A stretch of DNA of 64,000 nucleotides. It comes from Nothophaeocryptopus gaeumannii. Its lineage: Eukaryota; Ascomycota; Dothideomycetes; Mycosphaerellales; Mycosphaerellaceae. The notes beneath the pieces are model-generated. The model was not told the DNA's origin, did no database searches, and was given only the letters and a program-made list of their open reading frames with translations. A program made the position numbers and the translations under genes. The DNA lies in contig JASISA010000027.1 of assembly GCA_031771865.1 (NCBI GenBank), positions 992,001 through 1,056,000 on the forward strand, written 5' to 3'. Positions 53,448-64,000 of the stretch are shown piece after piece (the first letter of the stretch is position 1; each line of letters opens with the position of its first letter).

Positions 53448-54445
53448 GAGCAGCCAGGTGCCGGGAATATTGACTTGAATGAAACGTACCAGGAAGCCTC
53501 CGCAAATACGTTTGGGTATACGAGACTGGGCGCTGCGCCGCTCTTCGACAGCCGAGGACTTGGATCTTGGTCGATGCTGGATTTGGCTTCTCTTGTGATG
53601 AGATCCCACGGCCGTCGAGAAACGCTCCATGAAGGCCAAGTCGGCATCCACGACCGCCGCGTGGGTGCATAGACCCGGCTCTGCAGCCGATCATGGATAT
53701 TCAATGTCTGCACGTCGGGCGTCGCGACGCATCTGCTCAAGAAGCGGCACATCTCATGAAACAAGACTAATCCTCCCTGAAAGGGCTGAATGCGGCTCCA
53801 TCAGGCCCTGGACCGGATGCATCACAGAGGAGAGCTTGGTTGAGGCACTCATGCATTGATCCCAGGATTCATGAGTGCTTCAGCTACTGACGCGTGTGAG
53901 TTCCAAGGCTCAGTTTGCATGTGCGTTGTGAGAACGCAAGAGGGATATGCGCTGGCTTCAGAGAGCCTCAGAAACGAATGGAGCCGCTTCGCTGGCTGTT
54001 GCTTAATTTTGGGCCTGGATCGCGCCTTCCTACTCTTCGTCAGCATACTTCAATCCAGATGTCGTGGTTGCGTCTCTGCATCGCATATGCGACTCCAATG
54101 GCTTAGGTCAGAGCGCTGGCTGTCAGTACGTCGTCCATGACAATACCACATTTCTCGCCTGGAAGGACACAAACAAAAGAACTGTCACGTTGAACGACAC
54201 CCACCCGATTCACAGCTCATCAAAACCAACAGTCGTTTGTCACTTTCGGTAGCTTGCTGGGCTGAGTCTTCGCGAACCTGCAGCAAGCTTCCCTAAGCTC
54301 TCGCGGCTTCTAGCAGGACTCTTCACGGCAAGCCGCCTTTCACCGCCGGCTGAAGCTTGGGGAAACGCGGACCAACGGCCGTTGAGCAGACAAGAACAAA
54401 CAGAAATTCAGAGCTCTCATCAATCAATCAAGTTGATTCAATCTC
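53448..54445. other. Intergenic, nothing recognised
   Basis: About 1 kb between the DUF202 gene and tRNA-Arg. Confidence 0.45.
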
Positions 54446-54518
54446 GGCCTACTGGCGCAATAGGTAGCGCGTCGGAGTCCGGATCCGCAGGTTGCACGTT
54501 CAAGTCGTGCGTGGGTCG
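54446..54518 (+). tRNA. tRNA-Arg(CCG)
   Basis: 73 nt, no intron. The acceptor stem GGCCTAC pairs with GTGGGTC (two G-U), discriminator G. The D arm is GCGC/GCGC, the anticodon arm TCGGA-GTCCGGA-TCCGC with anticodon CCG, and the T arm GCACG/CGTGC around TTCAAGT. The first anticodon-stem pair is a U-C mismatch; the rest is intact. It decodes CGG. Confidence 0.9.
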
Positions 54519-54579
54519 TCAATTCGGTCTTCTGAGTGATCATCTTTTTGCATTTGCTTCATACGTGAAAGAAGGCCTA

Positions 54580-55598
54580 TCAGCCACTTCTGAGCCCTCG
54601 GACCGCAATCCCTTCGTCAGCCTCCTCCATTTCCTCAGCCGGAGCAGCCAGCAACGGTGGTGCTCCTCTCCATCCACTTCTTCTCGTCGTCCTCCTAGGG
54701 TAACCTCCTGGGTTTCCATTAATCTGCAATCTATCCTGTCTTACATCGAATGCCAGCATCCTCAATTCCTCGCTCCTCTCGTCTGTTCCATCAGTGCCAA
54801 CATCACTCTGCAGCCGCCTCTCCCTCCCCAGCACGTTCTGCAAAGCCTCTGCAAAGGTCTCCCGATCCACATCTTCCGCTTGGATCTTGCCGACTTGAAA
54901 CTTGACCTCCGGTTTCCGCTCAGCCAGCTTCGATAGGCTTGAGAGGATCTTTGCTTTCTCTCCCCAGTTGCCAGTATTTGTTGAATCGCACCAGGAGACA
55001 ATCACTGTGTGCAGCTTTTTGGCTTGGCTCAGGACGTCGACGGCTCGAGAGGCACGTCGGGCGATCTCGGTGCAGAAGGAGGAGAGGCCAAAGGACGGGT
55101 AGTTCTGCAAGAGCAGGACCTATGGAAACCACAATATCAGCTCAGTCCACTTCACAAGCGACAACTTCCTGAGGTACACAACGCTACCTCCATCAAATCC
55201 AAATCCCCAGAACGAACGTGATTCCTTACATCACAGAAGAAAACTACCTCCGCTCTCCTTATCCACGCCAAACTCGGAGACTGCTCCAATTTTCTCAACT
55301 CCGGATCCACCCTGAAAAAATTAAACGCATGGCTAAACACCAGCTTCCATGTGGAGATTGTATAGAAGTAATCTAGGATTTCGTCGGTTATGAGAGGGTG
55401 GATGTTTAGATAGGCGGAGGTGGGCGGGCGGTGGGATACGCTTGTGATGCCGACGGACGGGAGCGGATGAGAGACGTTCTCGCGTGGCAGCAGGTAGGCG
55501 TATATGTTTTGGCGGAGTTCGAGGGGGAGGCGGAGGATGGGTGGGAGGAGCTTCTTGGGGCGATGGGGTTTTGGATGGACTGGGATGGTGGAGGGCAT
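54580..55598 (-). CDS. F-box-like domain protein, 316 aa
   Basis: Two exons: 55598-55188 and 55119-54580, with a 68-nt phase-0 intron (GTAGCG..CCATAG). The N-terminal LPPILRLPLELRQNIYAYLLP is an F-box-like motif common in large families of fungal proteins of unknown role. Next come NIHPLITDEILDYFYTISTWKLVFSHAFNFFRV and SLAWIRRAEVVFFCD, the usual layout of this group. The C-terminal part is charged and ends in a Pro/Arg/Glu-rich tail. It may act as a substrate adaptor for SCF ubiquitin ligases; this is inference from the motif only. Divergent from SLD3. Confidence 0.7.
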
Positions 55599-55993
55599 CG
55601 GAGCTGTAGGTCTTGATGAGATGGATTTGGTGGATGTGAGGGAACAATCATAGGATGTATGTGTAATTGAGGGGTATCCAGATGTCTACCTATACCTAGG
55701 CAGTCTCAATGGAGCAGCACCTGACCCTCATGCATGAATGAAATCCAATCCAGACCGCGCTTGCATCTTCATGTGAGAGTGACGAAGTGAAAGCCGGCGG
55801 CAGGCGGCAGTTGAGCTCGGCTCGGCTGATCGGACCGGAGTAAGCGAGAACTTAATCTTGGCACCACAACGCGTCGTTCACCTTCACCTCTGCTCAAGCT
55901 CTCCCAAACACCTCTTCTCCGCCGCGCGATGGTTCCCGTTCTATGATTGTTACGACGCGCATTAATACGGCCGATTGATATGGAAGAAACATT
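55599..55993. promoter_or_regulatory. Divergent promoter between the F-box-like gene and SLD3
   Basis: 395 bp between divergent start codons; no site assigned. Confidence 0.45.
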
Positions 55994-58741
55994 ATGTCAA
56001 TTCATAAACACGATGCATCAATTAACTTACTACGACAACGCTCCGCGAGTCAGGACTTTAAATCGGTGACGAAGGACGAATCTATAACTACTACGCGCAA
56101 GAAGGCGGCGAATCATGGGGGCAATTGCGACATTGATAGGCGGCCTTTCAGTATACGAGTGCGTCGCAGAGCTGGAGCTGTTGTGGAAAGCACTGACGAT
56201 TTCCAGCCCGATTCCTCCGACCCATTCGCCAAACCTCGATCATTCACACCGCAATACCTTCTTCCCCGATCTCAATTACCACTCGCATACCTGAATACCG
56301 CGCAGGATGGAAGCCGGCTATTTGCAGCACATGTACAGATTCTCGAAGCGTGTCATGAGTTTCAAGAGGAGGCGAGTATATTGATTGTGGAGGATGAGAA
56401 GGAGGGGAGGCTATATGCCATTGAAAGAGTCAAGAGGCAGAAGTATGCGCTGTGTCGGCTGGCTGAAGATGTGGTGAAGGAGGAGCTGCTGCAGAGATCG
56501 AGTCTCGATGTACGGCCTCTTGAGTCGCAGAGGAAACGGCAGGCTTTGCAACCGGTTGAGAATGGGCAGCCTTGGTGGGCTCTTGCTGCGGTTGATGTGA
56601 AGCCTGGGTTCAGCAAGTTGGAAAGCTTCGCGCCGCGACTCTCGATGCAGCCTAAGGAAGAGGGAGGCTCTCTTGCGTCTGCTACGACGCCAACACTGGA
56701 GACCCAAGTTGTGTCACAGCCCGCTAAGGTTGCAGAGCCACTGCCGCTTGAAGAGCCTACCACGGATCCGGCATCGACGCAAGATATTCTCGAAGAGCTT
56801 GCCAAACAGTACTTGGACGCTTTGTATTTGTCGAGAACTCCACTGGCGTACTTTGTCAAGGGACCACTCACGCGTGCGCAGACCGCACTATCTGCGCAAC
56901 CCGCGGAGCTGGTGGCTTTTCTTCGTGGCGCGATCTTGTCTTCGAATGTGATGGACAAGAAGTTCCGTGAGCATGTAGCTGAGCTTGTGAAAGAACTATC
57001 GCCGCTCGACACGCCGCAGACAAAGCCGAAGGCAAAGAAGAAACGCAAATGGAAGTCGACGCGCGACAAGCGTGGCTTCTTCGTGTCAGAGAAGGAGTGC
57101 GTGGAACAATGGTGGCGCAAAGACGATGAGAGCAGCTCTGCTCCAGGCTCAGCTGAGAAGCTGGAAGACGCGCTCCGCCGCCGCTCGCAAAGGCTTCGCG
57201 TACGCGAGATGTTCTTACAACTCATCTTGATCCTCGAGATCCTGGCACTGGAAGCAAGTGCGCCACCAGAACTCTTAGTGCCAGCAGTCGCAGAGTCACA
57301 AAATGCAGAGTCGCAAGCTCAGGAATCGCAAGCTGAAGCCGGAACCAAGAAGCCCCGGAAGAAAAAAGAAGTCGACGTCAGTGCCATTTTCGAAGCACTG
57401 ATTGAGCGTCTGTGCATTCACTACTCCCTGGAAAGCAGCTCGCCTGCTAAGAGTAGGGAAGGCGAAAATGGCAGCGCGGATGCGGAGGCGAGCGACGATC
57501 TCAAGAGTTTCTGCACCGAAGTCGTCAATCCCTTCTTCTCTTCTCGCATACATGCCATGGCGAGATCAACCTGCAAGAAGCTCGGAGGACCAACAGCACC
57601 ATCTCCGGTCAAGCGCAGGTCTGAAGCCGCGGCTTCGAAGCCTGGTGCGCCTGCAGTGCGTCAAGCTCCCGAGAGGAAGCCTCGAAAGCCCTTGTCTCGA
57701 GTCTCGACCGACACACTCAACCAGGTTCCTGGCAAACGACCTCCATCTCTCCATCGTGCTGCAACTGACCAAGATGCTCTGGCGTCGCTCATCAAACGTG
57801 AACAGAGCCAGGGGCCTGGGTTGCACGACATTCCTCTAGCGAGGGGCAAGTCAAGACAAAACAACAAAGGCGCACCGACAAAGCACACCAGCCTGCTGGA
57901 CCAGTATACGCAAGGCAGCCGACAAGTCGACTTTGCGGCAATGTCCCAATCGAATGAGGTAAAGATACGTGAGAAGTCCAAACGGGATCAAATTGCTGCT
58001 CAGATGGTTAGTGAAGCTGTCTCCGGAATCAGGAAGCCTAACAGGAGCCTCGCCACCGAGGAGACAGCTAAGAACGCAGATGAGAGCTTTGCGAGGCATC
58101 TTGCAAAGAGCAAGAACAACAGAGCGCAGCCGCAACGGAAGACCACTACAAAGGACACTTACGGCATCGCTGCGACACCGCGGCACATCAAAGCTACTCC
58201 GGCTCCTCGAAGACGAGTCGAGCAACGCTCGGATGAACGGTCTGGCGCCACATCGATAGTACCTTCGTCCTCAGTCAGACTCCTCGCTCCGCCAAACATT
58301 ATTTCGGGCAGCACTCCTGCTGTCCCTCAGACTGGCCGTCGACCGCGACATACTTCTAATATCGAAGACACGCCGTCCCGTGGTTTCGCCAAGTTCATGC
58401 CGGCAGGTCTCGCCTCTGCGCCTGGCACACTATTACTCGAATCGCCGACAGCTACACGTACCTCCTCAGCAGCGGCAGCAATTGCTGCCACACCCTACAA
58501 GAACTTTTCTTACAGGATGCCCTCCTTGGTTCAGTCAACACCTCTCCCCAAAGCAGCCAGGAAAACATCGACGCAACTTCAAGCAATAGAGGAGACGTCG
58601 CCTGATCCACTCGCACAACCCGAACAACAGCATAAGATTGACGACTCTGGGGTCGTCCTCGAAGATGTAACCGTTCAAGGAGAATCATCCATCTATGATG
58701 CCCTGGGTTGGAATGATGATAATTATGAAACACTCGCATAG
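55994..58741 (+). CDS. SLD3: DNA replication initiation regulator Sld3
   Basis: Single exon, 915 residues. The central Sld3/Treslin domain spans about residues 255-550: DILEELAKQYLDALYLSRTPLAYFVKGPLTRA, then MDKKFREHVAELVKELSPLDTP, a basic KKKRKWKSTRDKRGFF segment, and LRVREMFLQLILILEILALEA. This matches the fungal Sld3 core that binds Cdc45 and Mcm. The C-terminal half is basic, disordered and rich in SP/TP sites (PSPVKRR, TSPDPLAQ), consistent with CDK-controlled binding to Dpb11/TopBP1. Nuclear. Sld3 loads Cdc45 at licensed origins in S phase. Confidence 0.85.
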   Translation: MSIHKHDASINLLRQRSASQDFKSVTKDESITTTRKKAANHGGNCDIDRRPFSIRVRRRAGAVVESTDDFQPDSSDPFAKPRSFTPQYLLPRSQLPLAYLNTAQDGSRLFAAHVQILEACHEFQEEASILIVEDEKEGRLYAIERVKRQKYALCRLAEDVVKEELLQRSSLDVRPLESQRKRQALQPVENGQPWWALAAVDVKPGFSKLESFAPRLSMQPKEEGGSLASATTPTLETQVVSQPAKVAEPLPLEEPTTDPASTQDILEELAKQYLDALYLSRTPLAYFVKGPLTRAQTALSAQPAELVAFLRGAILSSNVMDKKFREHVAELVKELSPLDTPQTKPKAKKKRKWKSTRDKRGFFVSEKECVEQWWRKDDESSSAPGSAEKLEDALRRRSQRLRVREMFLQLILILEILALEASAPPELLVPAVAESQNAESQAQESQAEAGTKKPRKKKEVDVSAIFEALIERLCIHYSLESSSPAKSREGENGSADAEASDDLKSFCTEVVNPFFSSRIHAMARSTCKKLGGPTAPSPVKRRSEAAASKPGAPAVRQAPERKPRKPLSRVSTDTLNQVPGKRPPSLHRAATDQDALASLIKREQSQGPGLHDIPLARGKSRQNNKGAPTKHTSLLDQYTQGSRQVDFAAMSQSNEVKIREKSKRDQIAAQMVSEAVSGIRKPNRSLATEETAKNADESFARHLAKSKNNRAQPQRKTTTKDTYGIAATPRHIKATPAPRRRVEQRSDERSGATSIVPSSSVRLLAPPNIISGSTPAVPQTGRRPRHTSNIEDTPSRGFAKFMPAGLASAPGTLLLESPTATRTSSAAAAIAATPYKNFSYRMPSLVQSTPLPKAARKTSTQLQAIEETSPDPLAQPEQQHKIDDSGVVLEDVTVQGESSIYDALGWNDDNYETLA

Positions 58742-59086
58742 CATGGAACTGCATAGCATAGCGTAGCATGGCATGGTATTATGAAAGCATTATGATAGAA
58801 GCATTGCTGGCCGAAGAACGACTCTACGGATCTCACATGGCCATGCAGCAGTTCATCAAAAGGCTCAGCCTCGCATCGAGCAAGGACCTGGGTCAAATCA
58901 CCATGCATCCGCACGATTTCTTTCTACTACAGGTACATCATGACATTTCAATTTTTGTCGTCCATCATATCCAGCATCCAAGCAAGCCCTTCCAGCCTTG
59001 CCCAATCCCGAGTATCAGCGCCACGCATATTCGATCTGCGATACTTTATCAAGCCACCAAACTATTCCGGTCCCGGTCCTTTTCAT
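58742..59086. other. Intergenic between convergent genes, with short GCAT(A/G)-type repeats
   Basis: Directly after the SLD3 stop, about 58741-58780, GCATA/GCATG-type pentamers recur (GCATAGCATGG, GCATAGCATAGCG). Otherwise 3' UTR sequence. Confidence 0.6.
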
Positions 59087-60539
59087 TCATGCACGATGAG
59101 CCGGATGAGGAAGCATCAACGGCGCCTCATCATGCTGAACATCATACGTGTGTTCTCTCACAATAACCATATGTTGTGTGTTATCGTCGCCCGAACTTTC
59201 GCTTCCGATATCTGAGCCTGTATGCCACCCTCCTGCGTGGTGATCACCGCCGCCGCCGCCGCCTGCGCTGATGTTGGTAAACGTGGCGATTTCTGTTTCG
59301 GGTCGCAGCTTTAAGCCACCATGTCCATGCTCGAGGTGACTGTCGTTGTTCGAATTGGGAATAGGAGGTACCGCAGGCATGATACGGTCCTGCTGCAACT
59401 CCGCCGGATGTAGTACTATAGTCCTGCTACCACGATTACCGCTCGCGCTCGGTGATATCTTTTCGTTTCTTGTTGTCCGGCCTGAGGATCCAGAGACGTT
59501 GGACATGCCATAGCTGTCGTCGCCCTTGCCTCTTAGTTGGCCAAGACCGAAGCCACTGTTGAAGCTCTCGGTGAAGGTCTTTAATGCGGATAGTGTGGAT
59601 GCTGCTATTGCGTAAGCGAGTTCGATTTCTAGCCAGATGGATACGAGGGCGCTGTCTAGGCCTGCGTCGGATTGAGGATGTTGGAGTTGGATCGTGTAGT
59701 AGTTGCGGCCGATGGAGAAACCGAGGGTTCTTGGGTTGGATGTTAGTTCTTTCTTTTTTCCATGTTGGTTTAGATATGGTTTTGCTCACGGTAATCGCAC
59801 CCAGAAGGCTACTATTATCATTGCCTTTTTGGCCAGGCGCATTTGAAGCTGCCAGACTAAGTGTATGGGCAGGACGAGAAGTACAATCTCTGTAACAATA
59901 TCCAGAGCGGTCACTGCTTTCCACCGGCCGTCCTTCCATCGTTAGCAGCACTTCACCTAGGTGGTATAAAGTAAGTGGCACATACCTGAGAAGGGCAAGT
60001 AGCGATGTTGTCGCTAAACTTCCAATAGTATCTCGACTCTGGCGAGGTGGGGCAGCCAGCCAAAACAATGATGATCGAGACGACACCAATCAGACCAACT
60101 ACTCCATTGCAGGTGTGATACAACCTAATCTGCGAAGGTGTCTTTGTGATTCGACTGAGGAAAGCAATCATGGCGCATTTCGACAAATACAACGCGAGGA
60201 ACCAGAGAATGATACCCGCAAGTGTGGACTATACCTCAGTAAGCCTCTGTCCCTGACCCATTGACTCGCCTGCTTCTTTGTACGCACCTGATTCAGCTTC
60301 CCTAGATTCCCATCTCTTTTTATCCCTTCCCACGGTCTACCAAGTCCAGCTGATAGCGCCGCATAACTCGATCCGGTATGTCCAAAAGAAACCAGCGTCG
60401 CTGCACCGATGACGATGTCATCTGTCCCGTACGCATTCCGCCGGATCCAAAGTCGCAGCAGGCCCACGCAGATGGTGAAGACGAGACACAGGCTGATGGT
60501 GAAGCTGGTGGCGTTCTCGTAGCCCTCACGCTGAGGCAT
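59087..60539 (-). CDS. SAT4/PTH11-like rhodopsin-type integral membrane protein
   Basis: Four exons: 60539-60288, 60228-59986, 59932-59790 and 59729-59087 (426 residues; introns 59, 53 and 60 nt). Family marks: N-terminal helix SFTISLCLVFTICVGLLRLWIRR, the YGTDD motif that begins the second helix region, LWFLALYLSKCAMIAFLSRI, a CP disulfide-loop Cys, GRWKAVTALDIVTEIVLLVLPIHLVW, and a final helix IWLEIELAYAIAASTLSALK. The predicted topology is seven helices. The cytosolic tail (about 130 residues) is Ser/Gly/His-rich with a GGGGGGDHH run. PTH11-like proteins are candidate receptors; the ligand and role here are unknown. Confidence 0.85.
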
Positions 60540-60767
60540 CTTTGACTAATTGAGGTGCTGTGGAGCCCGCTCGCCGCCCAGCGGAAGTCTGGTCAGGTGT
60601 GTCGATTTCGTCGACGGCAACCAAAGTTTGTTGCGATCATGCGCCGAGGAGCAGACTTGAAACCTCCTGGGTAGGTCCTTGGCCTGTTACTCGAGGCAAA
60701 GGGTGCACTGCACAACGGTTAGGCGTCGGAAATCCGCCCGCGGGTAGCGGCGGTGGTAAGCAGCGGT

Positions 60768-60790
60768 AGCAGCAGCAGCAGCAGCAGCAG
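60768..60790 (+). repeat. AGC trinucleotide microsatellite
   Basis: Seven full AGC units plus two bases, uninterrupted, in non-coding sequence. Confidence 0.95.
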
Positions 60791-62046
60791 ATGAGCCAGT
60801 GATGTGAGTATGCAGCTGGATTTTCGTATATCGTTCAATCAGAACACACAACAGATACAATGGGTTTCTAGAATATCTACAAGTACGGTCTGCGACACGG
60901 GCGGACGCGGTCAAGATGAGAGGTGCCTGGGTGGCACTTCTGTGCGGTGTGTTGAGCGCTGTGCAACCGCATGCCCTTCCCAACCTGCTCCGTCCCTTTC
61001 GGAATCTTTACAGATATGGCAGCGCAGGCTGCTGGGTCTTCCGACAGCGGACGGGGAAGACGGAGGCAGGGAGGGGAGAGGCTGCTGCTGCGAAACTGGC
61101 ATGATATAGATTACAAAGAAGTCGGAAAGGGAGAGACTCACCTTGCTTCGGACTTTGAACTCCGCAGCTCTCTCGTGACTGAGATGGTGAGTCGGAGAAT
61201 TTGAGCACCGGATGGCGGAGCATGTCAGGTACCGTGATCTCTGCGTGTTCTGCAGCGAGCGAGATGTCGGCAGATATGCAGTGTGGCAGTTGTTACTCGC
61301 CTCTCTCGCGTCATCGAGGGTGCTGCAGCCGGATACGTGCTACGACAAGCCAGCGGCAACGTTCCCCAACGGCGACGAGTGCAGCGGATCGACGTCCTTG
61401 GAGGGAAGGGAAGGGTTCGTGTCACGACGGACACGTTACGCGCACTTGCTCGGCCGGGCGATCGTGAGGGGAGGTGGGCATGTTGGTTTGACTTGGTTCG
61501 CCTTGGTTCGACGGTGGTGATGAGGCTGTACGACGTGGGCTGGATGTCGATGGGCGGATATGTGAGAAATGGAAATCACATCGGCGGTGTCGTGCATCCG
61601 TCTGCTGCACGTCGCACGTCGGCTGCACTATGCCTCAGCATCCCTGTCTTTCGACGTTGCGCAGGCCCAGCGACCGGGGTTTTGCGCGCACTTTACGCAA
61701 GGAACGGTTTTGGCACGCAGCAGCCGGCTGCACTCGACGGTACACGCGCGCACCTGGCCTGCATTTCCACTGCACTTCGCCTCGAACTGATAGGACTCGT
61801 TTGGTGGGCCAGTTACTTTTGAAACCGCGCCCAAGAACTGTCGTGTCTGTTTGTGCGCTTTGCGGATATTTCGGTGGTGAGACCTGTCGAGGAAGCTGTC
61901 AGTGTGCTCCCCTGCATTGTCCCGTTGGGCGAGGCTACGCATGTCTGATGCAGCCCATTGCAGCTGTACGAAGCAACTTGTGGGCGACATGAACCATTGC
62001 GTCGCACCGAGCGAGTACCGCCGTCGTTAGAAGTGTTGTATTCCTG

Positions 62047-62115
62047 GTGTAGGCCTGGTGAATGCCTGTGCAGACCTGGTCGATGTCTGTGCAGATCTGG
62101 TGGATGCTTGGTGCA
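62047..62115 (+). repeat. Degenerate 21-bp tandem repeat
   Basis: Units begin at 62065 (CCTGTGCAGACCTGGTCGATG) and 62086 (TCTGTGCAGATCTGGTGGATG), with partial copies on each side. The two full units differ at three positions. Confidence 0.8.
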
Positions 62116-62472
62116 TAGCATGCCGACTACCGTCTCTGGACCTCTCTCTGCCACAGTCTCGCTCTCACATTTGACACTTCCATAGCGGCATCTCGGCATC
62201 AAGCCCACCACATCATCCCCTCGTCCCGTTCTTGCCATGTAAACTCCTGAGCGGCAGCGGCCATCTCCCGTTTGATCGTCGCACAGAACTTCGCGTGGCC
62301 AGCACCTTGCTCGGCATTCCCTTGGGACCACACGTTTGCCTCCGTTCAAGAAGTTCGACCAGCCCGTCACTCGCCGCCTGCTGCTGCCCCTCTGTCGCCT
62401 TGTGCCCAACACAACCAACTCTTCCAACACGCTCGCATCCTGTGACGACCCCAGCTGCAGACAACAACGACC

Positions 62473-64000
62473 ATGGGCAAGTCCACGCCCATCCCCGACC
62501 TCAAGCCTGAGGACGGCCTGTCCCTCGAGTCCAATCAGATGGCCGTCGAGGCCAGTGTCCAGGAGAAGGGCGGCACCGTCGTCGATGGCGCCGAGATGTC
62601 GCGCATGGGCAAGAAGCAGGAGCTGAGGGTAAGTCCTATACCTCGAAGCAGTCTTGAATGTGATGAAGTCGGCGCTAAACAACGACATAGCGCAACTTTA
62701 AGTTCGTCGGTATGTCAATGTAATTCCCGCTGTCAATGCATGGCCGTTCCTTCATCCCTGCATTGGAGGTGCGCACAGGCATTATCTGACCGCAACTTCT
62801 AATGTCCCTTCCTAGGCATCGTTGGCTTCGTCACCATCCTTCAGGCCTCCTGGGAGAACATCCTGCTGTCCAACTGGTTCGGCCTCTACAACGGAGGGAC
62901 CGCCGGAGTCATCTGGTGTACCATTGCAGTATGGCTCTTGATGCTGTGCACCATCGCCTCGCTGTGAGCATCCGTCCCAGTATCGTCACATCGACGGTGA
63001 CCCTTAGCCATTTGGACATTCGAAGCTGATCTTGTCCCAGCGCCGAGATGGCATCGATGGCGCCGACTGCAGGTGGCCAATACCGTACGTTAAGGACACC
63101 CGCTTGAGGATATAACATCCGCTGATTGAGGACAGACTGGGTCAGCGAATTCGCTCCTCGAACCCTACAGAAACCACTTAGCTACGTCGTCGGCTGGTGC
63201 GGCTGCCTCGGATGGGTCGCTGGAGTGCCGTCCTGTTGCGTCCAGCTCTCGGGAATGGTGCAGACCATGATTCTGCTCGTTCACCCTGAAGCCAACGTCA
63301 GCCAGCTTTGGCAAGGAACGCTCCTCCTATACTGCTTCCTGCTACTGGCTGTTGGTTTCAACATCTTCTGCGCGCACCACCTATCGCTTGCTGAGGGGAT
63401 TCTGCTTTTCGCCCATGTCCTCGCATTCTTCGTCTTCCTGCTGGTTTTCTGGATCATGGGAGATCACACACCATCGGATCGTGTCTTTACCGAGTTCTAC
63501 GATGGTGGTGGTTGGGGCAATATGGGGCTGTCTTGTCTCGTTGGCCTCGCAACTCCAGTGTGGTGCTTCATCGGTCCGGTATGTGTCGTGTCCTCAGCAA
63601 ACCATGGTCAAGTGCTGACTGACTGAATTAGGACGCTGGCGCACATATGTCTGAGGAATTGAAAGACGCCTCAATTCAGCTGCCGAAAGCCATGATCTGG
63701 GCCACTGTTCTGAACGGCGTGCTCGGCATCATAATGTTGATTTCGTTCTGGCAAGTAGATTCCCCGATGCTTTGTCGAAGGCGTGCTAACACTATCTCAG
63801 CTTCTGCATCGACAACCTTGAGGAGCTCGTGAACTCAGACTCGCAGTTCCCTGTGATTGATGTCCTCCTCAGCGCGACCAAGTCTGCAGCCGCGACAATT
63901 GTGCTGGGATCTCTGCTCGTCTTCCTGCTGTTCTTTTCAACAGTGACCACGATCGCGTCAGCATCCAGACAGATCTGGGCTTTCAGCCGAGACCAGGTGG
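62473..64000 (+). CDS. Amino-acid/GABA permease (APC family), 5' two-thirds, runs off right edge
   Basis: Seven visible exons: 62473-62628, 62691-62709, 62816-62963, 63041-63084, 63136-63578, 63632-63750 and 63801-beyond. The N-terminal cytosolic tail ends GKKQELRRNFKFVGIVGFVTILQASWE, then come helices with AEMASMAPTAGGQYHWVSEFAP, the block typical of GABA/choline permeases (Uga4/Hnm1 group). Later parts are GWVAGVPSCCVQLSG, PVWCFIGPDAGAHMSEELKDASIQLPKAM and ATTIASASRQIWAFSRD-like sequence at the edge. About nine to ten of twelve helices are inside the window. The 19-nt second exon and a GC-AG sixth intron are unusual. Substrate within the group not resolved. Confidence 0.88.
63751..63800 (+). 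other. GC-AG intron in the permease
   Basis: 50-nt intron with donor GCAAGT, branch site GCTAAC and acceptor CTCAG. It joins ISF-TG to C-TTC to give ISFCFCIDN. The nearby GT alternative (GTAGAT at 63755) leads to an early stop. Confidence 0.85.

Larger units (their letters stand above)
60540..62472. other. Intergenic 1.9 kb with simple repeats
   Basis: Divergent region between the membrane protein and the permease. It contains an AGC microsatellite and a degenerate 21-bp repeat (both listed) and C-rich leader sequence before the permease start. No gene recognised. Confidence 0.5.

Noticed and set aside
56362..57225. Minus-strand 287-codon open frame inside SLD3
   Set aside because: Ser/Cys-rich antisense shadow of the Sld3 domain, which is strongly conserved on the plus strand.
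61283..61822. Plus-strand 179-codon and overlapping minus-strand frames upstream of the permease
   Set aside because: Several frames are open over the same GC-rich bases with no recognisable features; more likely promoter/UTR sequence.

Overview
The window is nuclear DNA of a filamentous ascomycete, most likely a Dothideomycete. The evidence is many short spliceosomal introns (about 50 to 110 nt, GT..CTAAY..AG), fungus-only families (fungal Zn2Cys6 regulators, an AflR-domain regulator, a SAT4/PTH11-type membrane protein, a PIR-motif cell-wall protein, Sld3, a fungal Bna2-type dioxygenase), an intron-bearing tRNA-Leu, and no operons or Shine-Dalgarno signals. The species cannot be named from sequence alone. 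Exon structures below were built by hand from frame, splice consensus and family alignment.

Layout. 1-0.76 kb: 5' end of a PAP2-family membrane phosphatase (minus, runs off the left edge). 3.7-5.3 kb: class-III aminotransferase. 6.1-7.8 kb: a frameshifted secreted metallopeptidase (probable pseudogene). 8.2-9.7 kb: two small hypothetical genes. 10.5-18.8 kb: an SDR, the mitoribosomal/Mba1-type protein mL45, eIF1, a second SDR, and a transcription factor with both a C2HC finger and a Zn2Cys6 cluster. 18.9-19.8 kb: a decayed HET-like fragment. 20.9-23.1 kb: an NmrA-like protein and a three-exon orphan. 23-35.6 kb: gene-poor, holding only an AflR-like regulator, a GPI/PIR cell-wall protein and an SDR remnant.

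35.6-64 kb is gene-dense and mostly housekeeping: a secreted GH106-type glycosidase; a divergent pair of thiamine pyrophosphate carrier and gamma-butyrobetaine dioxygenase (both mitochondrial); tRNA-Leu(CAA); indoleamine 2,3-dioxygenase; an NAD(P)-binding protein divergent from the SDH assembly factor SDHAF1/Sdh6; a pyridoxal-reductase-like AKR; Mms19; a DUF202 membrane protein; tRNA-Arg(CCG); an F-box-like protein; the replication initiator Sld3; a SAT4/PTH11-like membrane protein; and the 5' two-thirds of an amino-acid/GABA permease (runs off the right edge).

How they fit together: several genes serve mitochondria (mL45, TPC1, GBB dioxygenase, SDHAF1), others genome maintenance (Mms19, Sld3). 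I see no polyketide synthase, NRPS, CRISPR-like array or phage-like system. The most unusual things are gene-structure features: a 15-nt microexon that encodes the core of a cell-wall attachment motif, two stop-free introns of length 3n hidden inside open frames, a GC-AG intron and a 19-nt microexon in the permease, and three decaying genes in the sparse half.
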